Origin: Herpetosiphonaceae bacterium
GTDB lineage: Bacteria > Chloroflexota > Chloroflexia > Chloroflexales > Herpetosiphonaceae
NCBI GenBank assembly: GCA_026003835.1
Contig: BPHZ01000001.1
Span: 566,001 to 630,000, forward strand
Reading direction: 5' to 3'
Length of the DNA: 64,000 nucleotides
Each line of letters begins with the position of its first letter. Position 1 is the first letter of the stretch. Of the stretch, positions 9,105 to 24,479 are shown one piece after another. The translations under genes were made by a program, and so were the position numbers. The notes below the pieces were generated by a model that saw only the letters and a program-made list of their open reading frames with translations, did not search any database and was not told where the DNA came from.

Positions 9105-10238
9105 GTGCGATCGATACTCCGCTCCCTGTGTATCCACATCCTTGCCGGCCTGCTGCGCCTTTTCAGTAGAAAGCAGCGGGCCGGCTCTCCGTTGCGCGTG
9201 CTGGTGGTCAAGCCCGATCACCTTGGCGATGTGCTGCTCTTGACTCCAGCACTGCGGGCCCTGCGCCAGAGGTTGCCGCAGGTCCACATCGCAGCCCTTG
9301 TCGGCCCGTGGGCCGCGCCTATCCTGCGCGGCAACCCTGATGTCGACGTTGTGCTGACCTGTCCGTTCCCTGGCTTTACACGATCCACCAGGGGGCCGAT
9401 CTGGCAGCCCTACGCGCTGCTGTTGCGTACCGCGCTGCTCCTGCGAGCGGGAGCTTTTGACGTTGCGCTGATCGCCCGAGATGATCACTGGTGGGGGGCG
9501 CTGCTGGCGCTGGCGGCGGGCATTCCGCTACGCATCGGCTTTGCCCATCCGCTCGTAGCGCCGGCGTTAAGCGAGGCGCTGGCGTGGGACCCGGCCGAGC
9601 ACGTCACCCAGCAATCGCTGGCGCTGGTTGAGGCTTTGACTGGCCGTCCCGCAGAGAGCCCGGCGTTGCGCTTCGAGCCGTCGCCTGCTGATCACGCCTG
9701 GGCTGCAGGCTGGCTTGATCAGCGCCACCTTGGCCGGTATCCGGTGGTCGCCATCCATCCTGGCAGCGGCGGGCCGGCCAAGCTCTGGCCCGCCGCGCGC
9801 TGGGCCGCTGTTGCCGATGCGCTTGGCCCAGAGGTTGAGATCCTGATCACCGGCGGCAAGGGTGAGGAGGCATTGGTGAGTGAAGTCGCGGCACTGATGT
9901 CGCGGCCCAGCGTACAAATGGCCGGCGAGGCGTCGATCGGCGAGCTGGCCGCGCTCTACGCTCGCTGCGCGGCGGTATTGGGCGTCGACAGCGGCCCGCT
10001 GCATATCGCCGTGAGCCAGGGGGTGCCAACCCTGCACCTCTTTGGCCCAAGCGATCAGCAGCGCTTCGGCCCGTGGGGCGGCGAGCGCAATCTGGTGCTG
10101 CGCTCCGGGTTGTGGTGCAGCCCTTGTGGAGTCTTCGATCGCTGTCCTCGCGGCACGCAGCCTGCGGAGTGTATGGCGCTGCTGCAAGTGGCGCAGGTCG
10201 TTGCCGCAGCGCGTCGAATCTTGTACAATAGCTTCTAG
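9105..10238 (+). CDS. glycosyltransferase family 9 (heptosyltransferase-like)
   Basis: 377 residues. The GT9 fold is shown by VVKPDHLGDVLLLTPALRAL near the N-terminus, HPGSGGPAKLWP at the start of the second domain, and GVDSGPLHIAVSQGVPTLHLFG in the donor-binding region. GT9 enzymes transfer heptose or related sugars from nucleotide donors to envelope glycans. Chloroflexota generally lack classical LPS, so a glycolipid or polysaccharide acceptor is more likely (inference). The GTG start has a poor ribosome site. The stop codon lies inside the left end of a dispersed repeat (10235-10332). Confidence 0.82.
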   Translation: MRSILRSLCIHILAGLLRLFSRKQRAGSPLRVLVVKPDHLGDVLLLTPALRALRQRLPQVHIAALVGPWAAPILRGNPDVDVVLTCPFPGFTRSTRGPIWQPYALLLRTALLLRAGAFDVALIARDDHWWGALLALAAGIPLRIGFAHPLVAPALSEALAWDPAEHVTQQSLALVEALTGRPAESPALRFEPSPADHAWAAGWLDQRHLGRYPVVAIHPGSGGPAKLWPAARWAAVADALGPEVEILITGGKGEEALVSEVAALMSRPSVQMAGEASIGELAALYARCAAVLGVDSGPLHIAVSQGVPTLHLFGPSDQQRFGPWGGERNLVLRSGLWCSPCGVFDRCPRGTQPAECMALLQVAQVVAAARRILYNSF

Positions 10239-10332
10239 TGATCAACCACACCAACAGTGATGGGGTGGTTTGGAAGGGCTATGCCCTCCGGCTCCCCTGT
10301 TCCTCATCATCGCTACGGTGGTGGTCCACGAG
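10235..10332. repeat. dispersed repeat, copy A (98 bp, imperfect inverted ends)
   Basis: Begins CTAGTGATCAACCAC and ends GTGGTGGTCCACGAG, which are imperfect inverted copies of each other. The centre (GGAAGGGCTATGCCCTCC) can form its own hairpin. The same length and plan recur at 47144-47241, with diverged relatives at 49390-49485 and 29981-30073. The left end overlaps the stop codon of the glycosyltransferase gene. Likely a non-coding MITE- or REP-like element. Confidence 0.6.
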
Positions 10333-10409
10333 CTTTACCGGCCGTAACGTATCATTCACTGTCGGAGGCTTGATAGCCGTAAACGACACATGGACTACCG
10401 GAGGTGCAT

Positions 10410-10670
10410 ATGGGCGAAATCTTCGGTTTACTCGGCCTTCTCGCATTCGGTATTGTGATGATCGCCGTAGGGCTGATTGTATTTGTGGCGGCGATCCGTA
10501 CGCTGCGATTCGAGACGTTGCCGCGCTTCACGGAGCTGCGCCCCGGTCCGCTCAGCGCCGCGCTGACACTGCTTGGTTCTCTCGGCCCTCAGTTTGTGAT
10601 CGGCGGCTTCGCTCTTGCCGCCGGCCTGCGCGCTCTCCAGGTCGCCCTGCGAGCTGTCGGTATTTTCTAG
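10410..10670 (+). CDS. small two-segment membrane protein
   Basis: 86 residues from the ATG at 10410, preceded by GGAGG 5 bases upstream. The first hydrophobic segment covers about residues 2-28 and the second about 55-80, separated by a polar loop with RTLRFETLPRF. No known family recognised. It is followed by a terminator hairpin, so it is probably its own transcription unit. Function unknown. Confidence 0.6.
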   Translation: MGEIFGLLGLLAFGIVMIAVGLIVFVAAIRTLRFETLPRFTELRPGPLSAALTLLGSLGPQFVIGGFALAAGLRALQVALRAVGIF

Positions 10671-10693
10671 GATATCTCTTGCCCCTGTTGATG

Positions 10694-10733
10694 GCCGCCG
10701 GGCAAAGCGTATTCGCCCGGCGGCTCATCTTTT
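10694..10733 (+). terminator. rho-independent terminator
   Basis: GCCGCCGGGC pairs with GCCCGGCGGC over a 10-base loop, followed by TCATCTTTT. It ends the small membrane protein gene and faces the 3' end of the cellulase gene, where the stem may also act. Confidence 0.7.
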
Positions 10734-10788
10734 AATGACTCCTCGAATAAGGCATGATCGGGGATCTATGCCCCGCTCTGATGGCGCA

Positions 10789-16158
<5,370 letters not shown>

Positions 16159-16322
16159 TCAGGATTGCTAGAACTCCGGTGATTCGCGAAATGCCAGGTC
16201 GAAATCCAATCAACGGATATCGGCCCTTGCAGCAAGGTGCGGCCCTGGTAGAGGAAGAAGTGAGGGATGGAGAGCCGCGCTTACCCTTGCGCTTTGAATG
16301 TGTATTTGCAACAGTGGTGTGT

Positions 16323-16342
16323 GGGGGCGCGGCAGCGCCCCC
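16323..16342 (-). terminator. strong GC hairpin between beta-glucosidase and cellulase
   Basis: GGGGGCGC and GCGCCCCC pair with a 4-base loop 46 bases after the GH1 stop. There is no T-run. It may terminate or attenuate transcription, or stabilise the 3' end, so the cellulase could have separate control. The rest of the gap 16003-16388 holds only the weak operator-like site. Confidence 0.45.
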
Positions 16343-16388
16343 AGTTCGCAATGTATGGAGTGTCGTCGCCGTGCACGACAACACTCCT

Positions 16389-17840
<1,452 letters not shown>

Positions 17841-17849
17841 TTAAAGGCT

Positions 17850-19317
17850 TTATTCCGGCTGCACAACCAGCAGTGTTACTGACTCAGCGGGCAGGTGCAG
17901 CAGGCTGGTTTTCTTCATCGGCGTGTCGTCAATTTGTACGGCTGGGTGGTCACGGTCAAGCCGCCAGGTCTCGGCGCTTGGCGCCGGCCTCAGCCCATCG
18001 ATTGTCAGCTGCTTTTCGATCGCATGCGAGGCAAGATTGACGATCATCAGCGTCAGCATGCCGTCACCGCGTCGGGCAGCATAGATCGAAACGCCTGGAT
18101 CGTCCGATGAGGCATAGATCAGCTCATCACCAAAGTGGCGATAGAGCAAATAGACGTAGTACGATGGCCGTGGCTCATAGCTTTCGACCAGACCCCATCC
18201 CTGGCCGGCGGGGCCATGGATAGCAAACTGGGCGACGATCTCCACGCGCTGGCGGATGAGGCGCCCAAGCACATCGCTCCACCAGATAGCGTTGTAGAAG
18301 GAGTCGGGCGTTGCCTCGCCGCCGGTAACTGCCGTCCAGTTCGAGTTTATCTCTGTGACCGCAATCGGCAAGTCGCGCCCGATGGTCTCGCGGATCAGCG
18401 AGCGTAAGGCAGGGATCATCCGATCCCACTCTACCGTGTTGGCACGCAGCTCCTCGATACCTGGCGCCGGATCGGTTCTCTGCTTAGGAAAGGGATAGCG
18501 ATGGAACGAGACGATATCAACCAGATCGCCGTTAGCGAGTAAAAACTCACGCATCCAGTAGCGGCCGAGGGCATCGCGTGGCCCGCCGTGCTCGTCGAAC
18601 TGGTGGATATCGGGGCCGACGAGTAGAATCGATGGGTCGACCTTGCGCATGGCTGTGGCGAAGGAGCGCCATTCGGTGTTATAGCGCTGTGTATCATAGT
18701 CAACGTTTGGCCGTGTATCGTACAGGCTGGGCTCATTTCCAATGCTCCAGTAGCGCACGTTATACTTTTTATCGATATTGGCGTAGCGAACCACAGCCGC
18801 TGCATATTCAGGGCTGCCGCCGATCAGACGGACGCTGATGGCCGGTTCGGCGCCAAGCTGCCGGCACTCGGCAATAAACTGGTCGATCTGATAGGCTCGG
18901 AGATCGTTTTCATCGCCGTAGCTGCCGCCAGGGAAGCGCAAAAAGGTCAGCCGCGCCTGCTTGAGTTCATCCTGCATATCAAGCGGGATGCCCGTCCACG
19001 GGCCAATATTGGTACCGTAGACGAAAGGACTGATGGTGCCAAGTCGCTGTGTAACGTCTACATACAGCCCGCCGGGAACCGGCGTCGGCACGGGCGTAAA
19101 CGTTGGCAGCGGCGCAGGCGTAGCGCTGGGGGATGGCAGGGGGGGGTAGCGAAGCGCCTGGCTCGGGCGTCGTCGTGGGCGAGGCGGCTGGCGTGGGCGT
19201 TGCCGGAATGGCTGCCCGGGAGGCGCCGCAGCCGCCGGCGGCGAGCAGGATCACGAGGGCCATGGCGATTGTGATGGCGCGCGTGATAGCGCCGGTTTGT
19301 CGAGCAGTTGCTTTCAT
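17850..19317 (-). CDS. lipoprotein glycoside hydrolase, clan GH-A (GH39/GH51-like), with a frameshift
   Basis: The N-terminus, in one frame, is a lipoprotein signal (MKATARQTGAIT..., lipobox LAAGGC) followed by a Thr-Pro linker. The catalytic domain (GLYVDVTQ onward, about 400 residues) continues in another frame. Removing one base from the C8/G8 run at 19139-19146 joins both through a Pro-rich linker. Catalytic features are FLRFPGGSYGDEND, IGNEPS (acid/base Glu) and VTEINSNW (nucleophile Glu), a (beta/alpha)8 clan GH-A pattern. The family is uncertain: GH39, GH44 or GH51-like, so substrates could include xylan, arabinan or beta-glucan side chains. Probably anchored outside the cell beside the sugar-binding lipoprotein. 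The start at 19317 lacks a clear ribosome site. Confidence 0.7.
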
Positions 19318-19408
19318 TGCCGTCAGATCGGTAGAACAATGCACATACGCAGCCCGTACACGCCCGCCTATCCTTTCTCCCGCGCACATCACGCCGGAAG
19401 CAAGGTTG

Positions 19409-20488
19409 CTACTTCTCGACGCCGGTCATCACGACGCCCTGCATAAAGAAGCGCTGAGCCAGCAGGAAAATCAGCAGCGGCAGCGCCATCGCCATCACCG
19501 TTGTCGCTTGGACCAGATGAGGCTGCGAGGCATACAGCGCGTTGAACGCCTGCATGCCAACAGAGATCGGCCACAGGTCACGTCTGGCAGTAAGATAGAT
19601 CAATGGGCCGAAGAAATCATTCCAGGCCCAGAAGAAGTGAAACAGCGAGACGGCGATAATGGCCGGCTTCGCTTGCGGGATAACCACTGAAATGAGGGTG
19701 CGGAGTGGGCCGGCGCCATCGATCATTGCCGCCTCGTCCATCTCGCGCGGGATCCCCATAAAGAACTGCCGCAGCAGGAAGACATTGTAGGCATTGGCGA
19801 AGAAATGGGGCACCAGCAGCGGCAGCCAGGTATTCGTCCAGCCGATACGCGTGTAGATGGTGTACGTAGGAACGAGCGTTACCTGCGGGGGGAGAATAAT
19901 CGTGCCCATCAAAATCATAAACAGGATGCTTTTCCCTGGGATTCTGAAACGCGAGAAGCCATAGGCAACAAGTGTCGAGGAGACAACAGTACCGACCATG
20001 CCGATGAAGGCGATGGCAAAGGTGTTGAGAAACAGGCGACCAAACTTAATGGTATTCCAGGACTCTTTGAAATTTTGCCACTGTGGACTGAAGGTCCAGA
20101 CGCGATCGAGGGTGCGCCATCTGCCGTTCCACTCGATCGGCGTCTCAGGATTCTCTGGATCGATGAAGGTACTTTTCTCCCGGCCCTTCTTGATCAACGC
20201 CCAGCGCTGCTCGCCCTGCTCTGTCGGCACAATATAGATATCATACTCCTCACCCTGATACGTGTAGGTCGCGGGGCGAGCGGGCCAAAACGGCGCGTCA
20301 GTCTCAATATTCTTGCCGCGCAGCGCAGTGTTGAAGGCATAGCCCATCGGCATAAGGTAGGCCACGACGATCATGGTCGCAAAGAGCGTGATCGAGCCGA
20401 CGAGCAACATCCGGCGCATCTGCCTGGCCAGTGCCGACGAGGGGGCGATACGCCGCTCGCCCACCATCTTATTCGCTTTGATGACCAT
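19409..20488 (-). CDS. sugar ABC transporter permease (MalG/CebG type)
   Basis: 359 residues. The C-terminal half carries the EAA loop (DEAAMIDGAGPLRTLISVVIPQ) that docks on the ATPase, with about six membrane segments. An unusual large loop of about 110 residues (after YAFNTALRGKN to about FKESWNT) sits between segments 1 and 2; such insertions occur in some MalG-type permeases. GGAG lies 8 bases before the ATG. It follows the other permease with 2 bases between, so the two are translationally linked. Together they should import cello-oligosaccharides, judged from the regulator and neighbouring enzymes. No ATPase gene is in the cluster. Confidence 0.88.
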   Translation of the reverse strand: MVIKANKMVGERRIAPSSALARQMRRMLLVGSITLFATMIVVAYLMPMGYAFNTALRGKNIETDAPFWPARPATYTYQGEEYDIYIVPTEQGEQRWALIKKGREKSTFIDPENPETPIEWNGRWRTLDRVWTFSPQWQNFKESWNTIKFGRLFLNTFAIAFIGMVGTVVSSTLVAYGFSRFRIPGKSILFMILMGTIILPPQVTLVPTYTIYTRIGWTNTWLPLLVPHFFANAYNVFLLRQFFMGIPREMDEAAMIDGAGPLRTLISVVIPQAKPAIIAVSLFHFFWAWNDFFGPLIYLTARRDLWPISVGMQAFNALYASQPHLVQATTVMAMALPLLIFLLAQRFFMQGVVMTGVEK

Positions 20489-20490
20489 AG

Positions 20491-21447
20491 CTATTTCTCC
20501 CCCGCATAGTACACCCAGCGTTTGGCGGTTGCGAACAGCGCGACTGTCACCAGCAGTGCGACAAAGAACATGGCCCAGGCCAGTGTCGAAGCGTAGCCCA
20601 TCTGGTAATAGGCCCAGCCCTCTCGATAAAGATTGACCATATAGAACAGCGAGGCGTTGTTCGGCCCCGCGCCATTGGTGCTGCTCCAGATGACAAACGG
20701 CTGGAGGAAGTACTGAAAGGCGCCGATCATGGCGAGGACCAGATTGTAGAAGATAACCGGCGAGATCAGCGGCAGGGTGATTTTGAAGAAACGATAGAAC
20801 GGGCCGGCGCCGTCGACCAGCGCAGCGTCGTACAGCTCGGTGGGGACATTCTGCAGTCCGGCCAACATAATCACCATGGTGTTGCCAATGCCCCAGATAC
20901 CGATGAGTGTGAGTGTAGGAATGACCAGATGAGGATTATTGATCCAATCCGGCCCTGGGAGGCCGAGCGCCCCAAGGATACGATTCAGCCAGCCCGATTG
21001 GGTATTGAGCACACCCTGCCAGATCATCGTGCCGGCGACGATTGGCACCATCATCGGCATATAGAACAGGGTCCGGAAGATGTGTTTGCCGAGTAAATAT
21101 CTGGAGTTCACCAGCAGCGCCAGGCCAAGCGGCACCGCCATTGCAACGGGTACGGAGACCAGCAGGAAGCGTATGGTCACGCCAAGCGATTGGCGCACGT
21201 TTGGATCGTTGACCATACGCCTCCAATTTTCCAAACCAATGAAGCTGGTTTCCCCCGGCTTGAGCAGGTTATAGTTTGTGAAGGAGAAGACCAGCGAGGC
21301 CAGCATCGGCGCGGCGAAGAAAAGGCAGAAGCCGATGATCCAGGGAGCGAGGAAGACCAGCCCCCAGTTTCGTTCGCGCCTTGCGAGCCTGGACGGCCTG
21401 CGGCGGGCCGGCTGCCTTGCCGGCGATGATTGTAGTGTGGCTGCCAT
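20491..21447 (-). CDS. sugar ABC transporter permease (MalF/CebF type)
   Basis: 318 residues with six hydrophobic segments. The EAA-type loop reads YDAALVDGAGPFYRFFKITLP. The basic N-terminus (PARRRPSRLARRERN) is followed by FLAPWIIGFCLFFAAP, typical of MalF-type binding-protein-dependent permeases of the CUT1 class. GAGGAG lies 6 bases before the ATG. It sits between the solute-binding lipoprotein and the second permease, as cebF does in actinomycetes. Confidence 0.9.
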   Translation of the reverse strand: MAATLQSSPARQPARRRPSRLARRERNWGLVFLAPWIIGFCLFFAAPMLASLVFSFTNYNLLKPGETSFIGLENWRRMVNDPNVRQSLGVTIRFLLVSVPVAMAVPLGLALLVNSRYLLGKHIFRTLFYMPMMVPIVAGTMIWQGVLNTQSGWLNRILGALGLPGPDWINNPHLVIPTLTLIGIWGIGNTMVIMLAGLQNVPTELYDAALVDGAGPFYRFFKITLPLISPVIFYNLVLAMIGAFQYFLQPFVIWSSTNGAGPNNASLFYMVNLYREGWAYYQMGYASTLAWAMFFVALLVTVALFATAKRWVYYAGEK

Positions 21448-21573
21448 AGCTGCTCCTCACAAAACTGGTCGATCACCTCGGCCTATGTTTCGCTGCGCTG
21501 CTGATACGGGCGAGGCGCCCAGTTGGATCGACCAGCGGGCAGCGGCAAGCAGCCCTGCCCGCTGGAAAACCGG

Positions 21574-23131
21574 CTAGTTGACCTCGTCGAAGAGCTTCTG
21601 GAGCGTCTCCTTCAGCTTTTCCGCCTCGGCCTTGACGTCGAAGTCAGGCTGAGTGCGCATTGCGTTGGCGAACGCATCCAGCTCGTTCTGAACCTTCAGG
21701 AAGTTCGGCAGGTCCTCCTCGTGGTTGGGATCGTCCACATAGTTGAGGCTGTCGATCGCCACCTGCCAGTTCACCTTGCTCTTATTCGTCTCGGCAAAGC
21801 GCTTGTCGAGGTTGGCGAAAAACTCGTCCTGCCTGGTCTTGTCGGCCGGCATTGCACCGTAGGCCTGTGTAAGCTCAGGGCTCTGAAGCAGGTAGAGCAG
21901 CACCTCGAACGCCTCCTCCGGGTGCTTGGAGGCTTTCATAATCGAGAAAGTATCGGCGTGGAGCTTCGCTGTGGGCTTGCCGTTGTACGACGGCATGACC
22001 GCGATATCCCAGTTTTCGACATCGTTGAGGCAGCAGGTGTACCACAGGTGGGTCCAGGCCATAGCCAGCTTGCCTGAGTTGAAGACATTGCTGTTACCGA
22101 ACGCGTCGCTGTTGACGTAGGCATCGTGCGGAATGAAGTAATCCTTGAACATCCCCGCGTGGTACCATTCCCAGGCGGCAAGCCAGTGCTCAGGAATCTG
22201 CGCATTGCCGTCAGGCCCGACCAGCGAGCCGGCGCCAAAGAGCGTACCGACGTTGCGGGCCTGGTTGTTCCACTGCGGGTGGAAGCCGAACTGGACGATC
22301 TTTTCGGGATCGAAGTCCGGGCTGGTGGCGTCGTTCCCATTCTCGTCGACGGTGAGCTTCATGCCCAGCTCCCTGAGCGTATCCATGTTCCACTCTTTAC
22401 CGTCGTACTGCTCGCCGTACGTTTGCGGAGGATAGGGCAGGTCGGCCTCGTCGAAGAGATCCTTATTGAAATAGATGAACGATGGATAGATCGCGTACGG
22501 GAGGCCAATCTGGCCCTGACCTTCCAGGTTGTAGAAATCGACCAGCTCGGTGTCGTACACACTCAGGTCGATATTATGCTTCTTAATCAGCTCGCTGAGA
22601 TCGAGGAGCTGGCCTTTGAACGCGTTGCGGCCTCGCACGCCGACAGGACCGATGATATCGGGCACGTCGCCGGAGGCGATGCGGGTTGCAAGAATGTTGT
22701 ACGCCTGGGAGTTCTCGACTAGCTCAAGCGCCAGGTAAATCTTGTCCTGTGACTCGTTGAACTTGCGGACAGCCTCTTCCTCAAGGGGAATCTGGTCCGG
22801 CTGTGTCCCGGCGCCAAGGCCTACGAACCAGCGAATAACAACGCGATCACCTGCGGCTGCAGGATCGAATGTATTGAGACTCACACTCGTCGGCGTGGGG
22901 GGGGGGCGCTTCAGTCGGCTCGGCCGCCTCGGTCGGCTGGGCGGCCTCAGTAGGTTCCGGGGCCGTGGTCGGATTTGCGGCGACAGTCGTATTCGTGGGT
23001 TGTGTGCTCGTATCTCCCCCGCCGGTGGGCGCCGTCCCACCGCCGCAGGAGGCAAGCAGGAACGTCAGCAGCGTGAGGAGCATAATTGCCCGGAAGACAC
23101 GGCCCGTTGAGCGAAATTTCCCGAACATCAT
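21574..23131 (-). CDS. sugar-binding lipoprotein of ABC transporter (CebE-like), with a frameshift
   Basis: The start at 23131 follows AGGAG. A lipoprotein signal (LTLLTFLLASC, lipobox LASC) and a Thr/Glu/Pro linker lie in one frame. The mature extracellular domain (DRVVIRWFVGLGAGTQ onward, about 430 residues) lies in another. Deleting one base of the C10/G10 run at 22897-22906 restores a single protein. Features of family 1 solute-binding proteins are visible: the FNESQDKIYLALE start, RIASGDVPDIIGPVG, and the late SIMKASKHPEEAFEVLLYL segment. Its place directly before the two permeases and after the LacI regulator supports a role in capturing cello-oligosaccharides. The frameshift is probably a sequencing artefact. 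Confidence 0.82.
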
Positions 23132-23200
23132 CTGCTCTCCTGTTCATCATCAAGCGGGCGATCAACATCGGTGGACGTCGTGGTAGCTGGTCGTGCAGCG

Positions 23201-24250
23201 CTAACGGCCTCCTTTCTCGCCTGCCGCTGGTGCAGAGTTGGAGCCGCAAGACCGGCGTATGATGAGGCTGGTAGGCAGGCAGATTTGTTGTGGTTCCTGA
23301 ATCTGGTGCTCAAGGTGCTCGATTAACAGCCTGGCGGCGGTGGCGCCCATCTCATACACAGGCTGGCGCACGGTTGTTAGTGGCGGATTGGCGAACGAGG
23401 CGATCGGCAGGTCGTCAAAGCTGACGATGGCAATATCCCGTGGGACGGTCAGATTGGCCTCTATGACGGCGCGTAGGGCGCCAATAGCCATCGTGTCGCT
23501 GGCGACGAAGATCGCGGTAGGCCGCTCGGTAAGCGCGAGGAGCTTTGCCGTAGCCTGGTAGCCCCCCTCCTGTGTGAAGTCGCCTTCGATCATCAGTTCA
23601 GGCATGATGGGGATCCCGGCCTCCAGCAGGGCCTGCTTGTAGCCATCACGGCGATTGATCCCCGCCGCCATCTGCAGCGGCCCGGTAATGGTGGCGATGC
23701 GGCGATGCCCCAGCCCGATAAGGTGTGCGACGGCAGTGCGAGCGCCCTCCCGATTTTCGACGTCGACCCAGCTCAGATGTTGGAAATAGGGATGGCGTCC
23801 GACCAGGACGAGCGGCGTGCGATCCTTGATCAGCAGCGGCAGGATCGGGTCGTCGATATCGCTGGAGAGCATAATCAATCCGTCGAAATGGCGGCTGCGC
23901 AGAAAGCGGTGGTAGAAGCTCTGCTCCATATCGGCGGTGAGCATCGAGAGCATCAGGAAGTAGCCGCGGCTGCTGCACGCCTCGCTGATACCCTGGATAA
24001 CCTGCGGAAAGAAGGGGTCGGTAAAGATCGTCGCGGCGCTGCGCGGGATCAGCAGGCCGATCACGTTGGTCCGCTGGCTGGCGAGGCTGCGGGCGGCGGC
24101 GCGCGGAGCGTAGCCATGCTCTTCGATGATACGGAGCACCCTGTCGCGGACTGTTGGCCGCACGCTTGGGTGATTATTGAGCACGCGCGAGACCGTCGAG
24201 CGCGAAACGGAGGCGAGGGCGGCAATCTCTTCGATGGTTAGCGTTGTCAT
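23201..24250 (-). CDS. LacI-family regulator, CebR/CelR-like
   Basis: 349 residues. The N-terminal helix-turn-helix (TIEEIAALASVSRSTVSRVLNNHPSVRPTVRDRV) is followed by the hinge (AARSLASQRTNVIGLLIP) and a periplasmic-binding-protein-like sensor domain (SRGYFLML, FVASDTMAIGALRA, DIAIVSFDDLP). A perfect TGGGAGCGCTCCCA ends 1 base before the ATG and another lies about 160 bases further upstream. That 14-mer is the operator of CebR/CelR, the cellobiose-released repressors of actinomycetes, so I infer autoregulation and control of the downstream transporter and hydrolases by cellobiose. First gene of the 24.25-16.4 kb gene string. Confidence 0.88.
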   Translation of the reverse strand: MTTLTIEEIAALASVSRSTVSRVLNNHPSVRPTVRDRVLRIIEEHGYAPRAAARSLASQRTNVIGLLIPRSAATIFTDPFFPQVIQGISEACSSRGYFLMLSMLTADMEQSFYHRFLRSRHFDGLIMLSSDIDDPILPLLIKDRTPLVLVGRHPYFQHLSWVDVENREGARTAVAHLIGLGHRRIATITGPLQMAAGINRRDGYKQALLEAGIPIMPELMIEGDFTQEGGYQATAKLLALTERPTAIFVASDTMAIGALRAVIEANLTVPRDIAIVSFDDLPIASFANPPLTTVRQPVYEMGATAARLLIEHLEHQIQEPQQICLPTSLIIRRSCGSNSAPAAGEKGGR

Positions 24251-24251
24251 T

Positions 24252-24265
24252 TGGGAGCGCTCCCA
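24252..24265. promoter_or_regulatory. CebR/CelR-type operator 1
   Basis: Perfect palindrome TGGGAGCGCTCCCA immediately before the regulator's ATG (24248-24250). Its GGGAG half also sits where a ribosome site would be, about 9 bases from the start, and no other ribosome site is visible. Identical to the known CelR/CebR box of actinomycetes. Confidence 0.85.
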
Positions 24266-24380
24266 AAAATTACTCTAACAGAGGTCATCGACGAGCCGTA
24301 CGGCAGGCGATGGACCAGTAAAGGACGCAAAAACAACCCAGAAAAGTGCTAATGGTGGTGGTCAGTACGCTGTATGTGTC

Positions 24381-24394
24381 GGGGAGCGCTCGCA
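24381..24394. promoter_or_regulatory. CebR-type operator, imperfect copy
   Basis: GGGGAGCGCTCGCA matches the perfect box at 12 of 14 positions. Its centre is 30 bases (about three helical turns) from the centre of the perfect box at 24411, so two repressor dimers could bind on one face of the helix. Confidence 0.55.
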
Positions 24395-24410
24395 CATAGG
24401 AGGACGTTTT

Positions 24411-24424
24411 TGGGAGCGCTCCCA
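24411..24424. promoter_or_regulatory. CebR/CelR-type operator 2
   Basis: Second perfect TGGGAGCGCTCCCA, flanked by TTTT and AAAA, making a longer palindrome (24407-24427). Its centre is 159 bases upstream of that of operator 1, in the 229-bp gap between the regulator and the antiporter gene. It may cover the operon promoter. Confidence 0.85.
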
Positions 24425-24479
24425 AAAGTTGGTACCAGTATAGCCCGGCAGGAACGGGATGTCAAGAGGGATCTTGATA

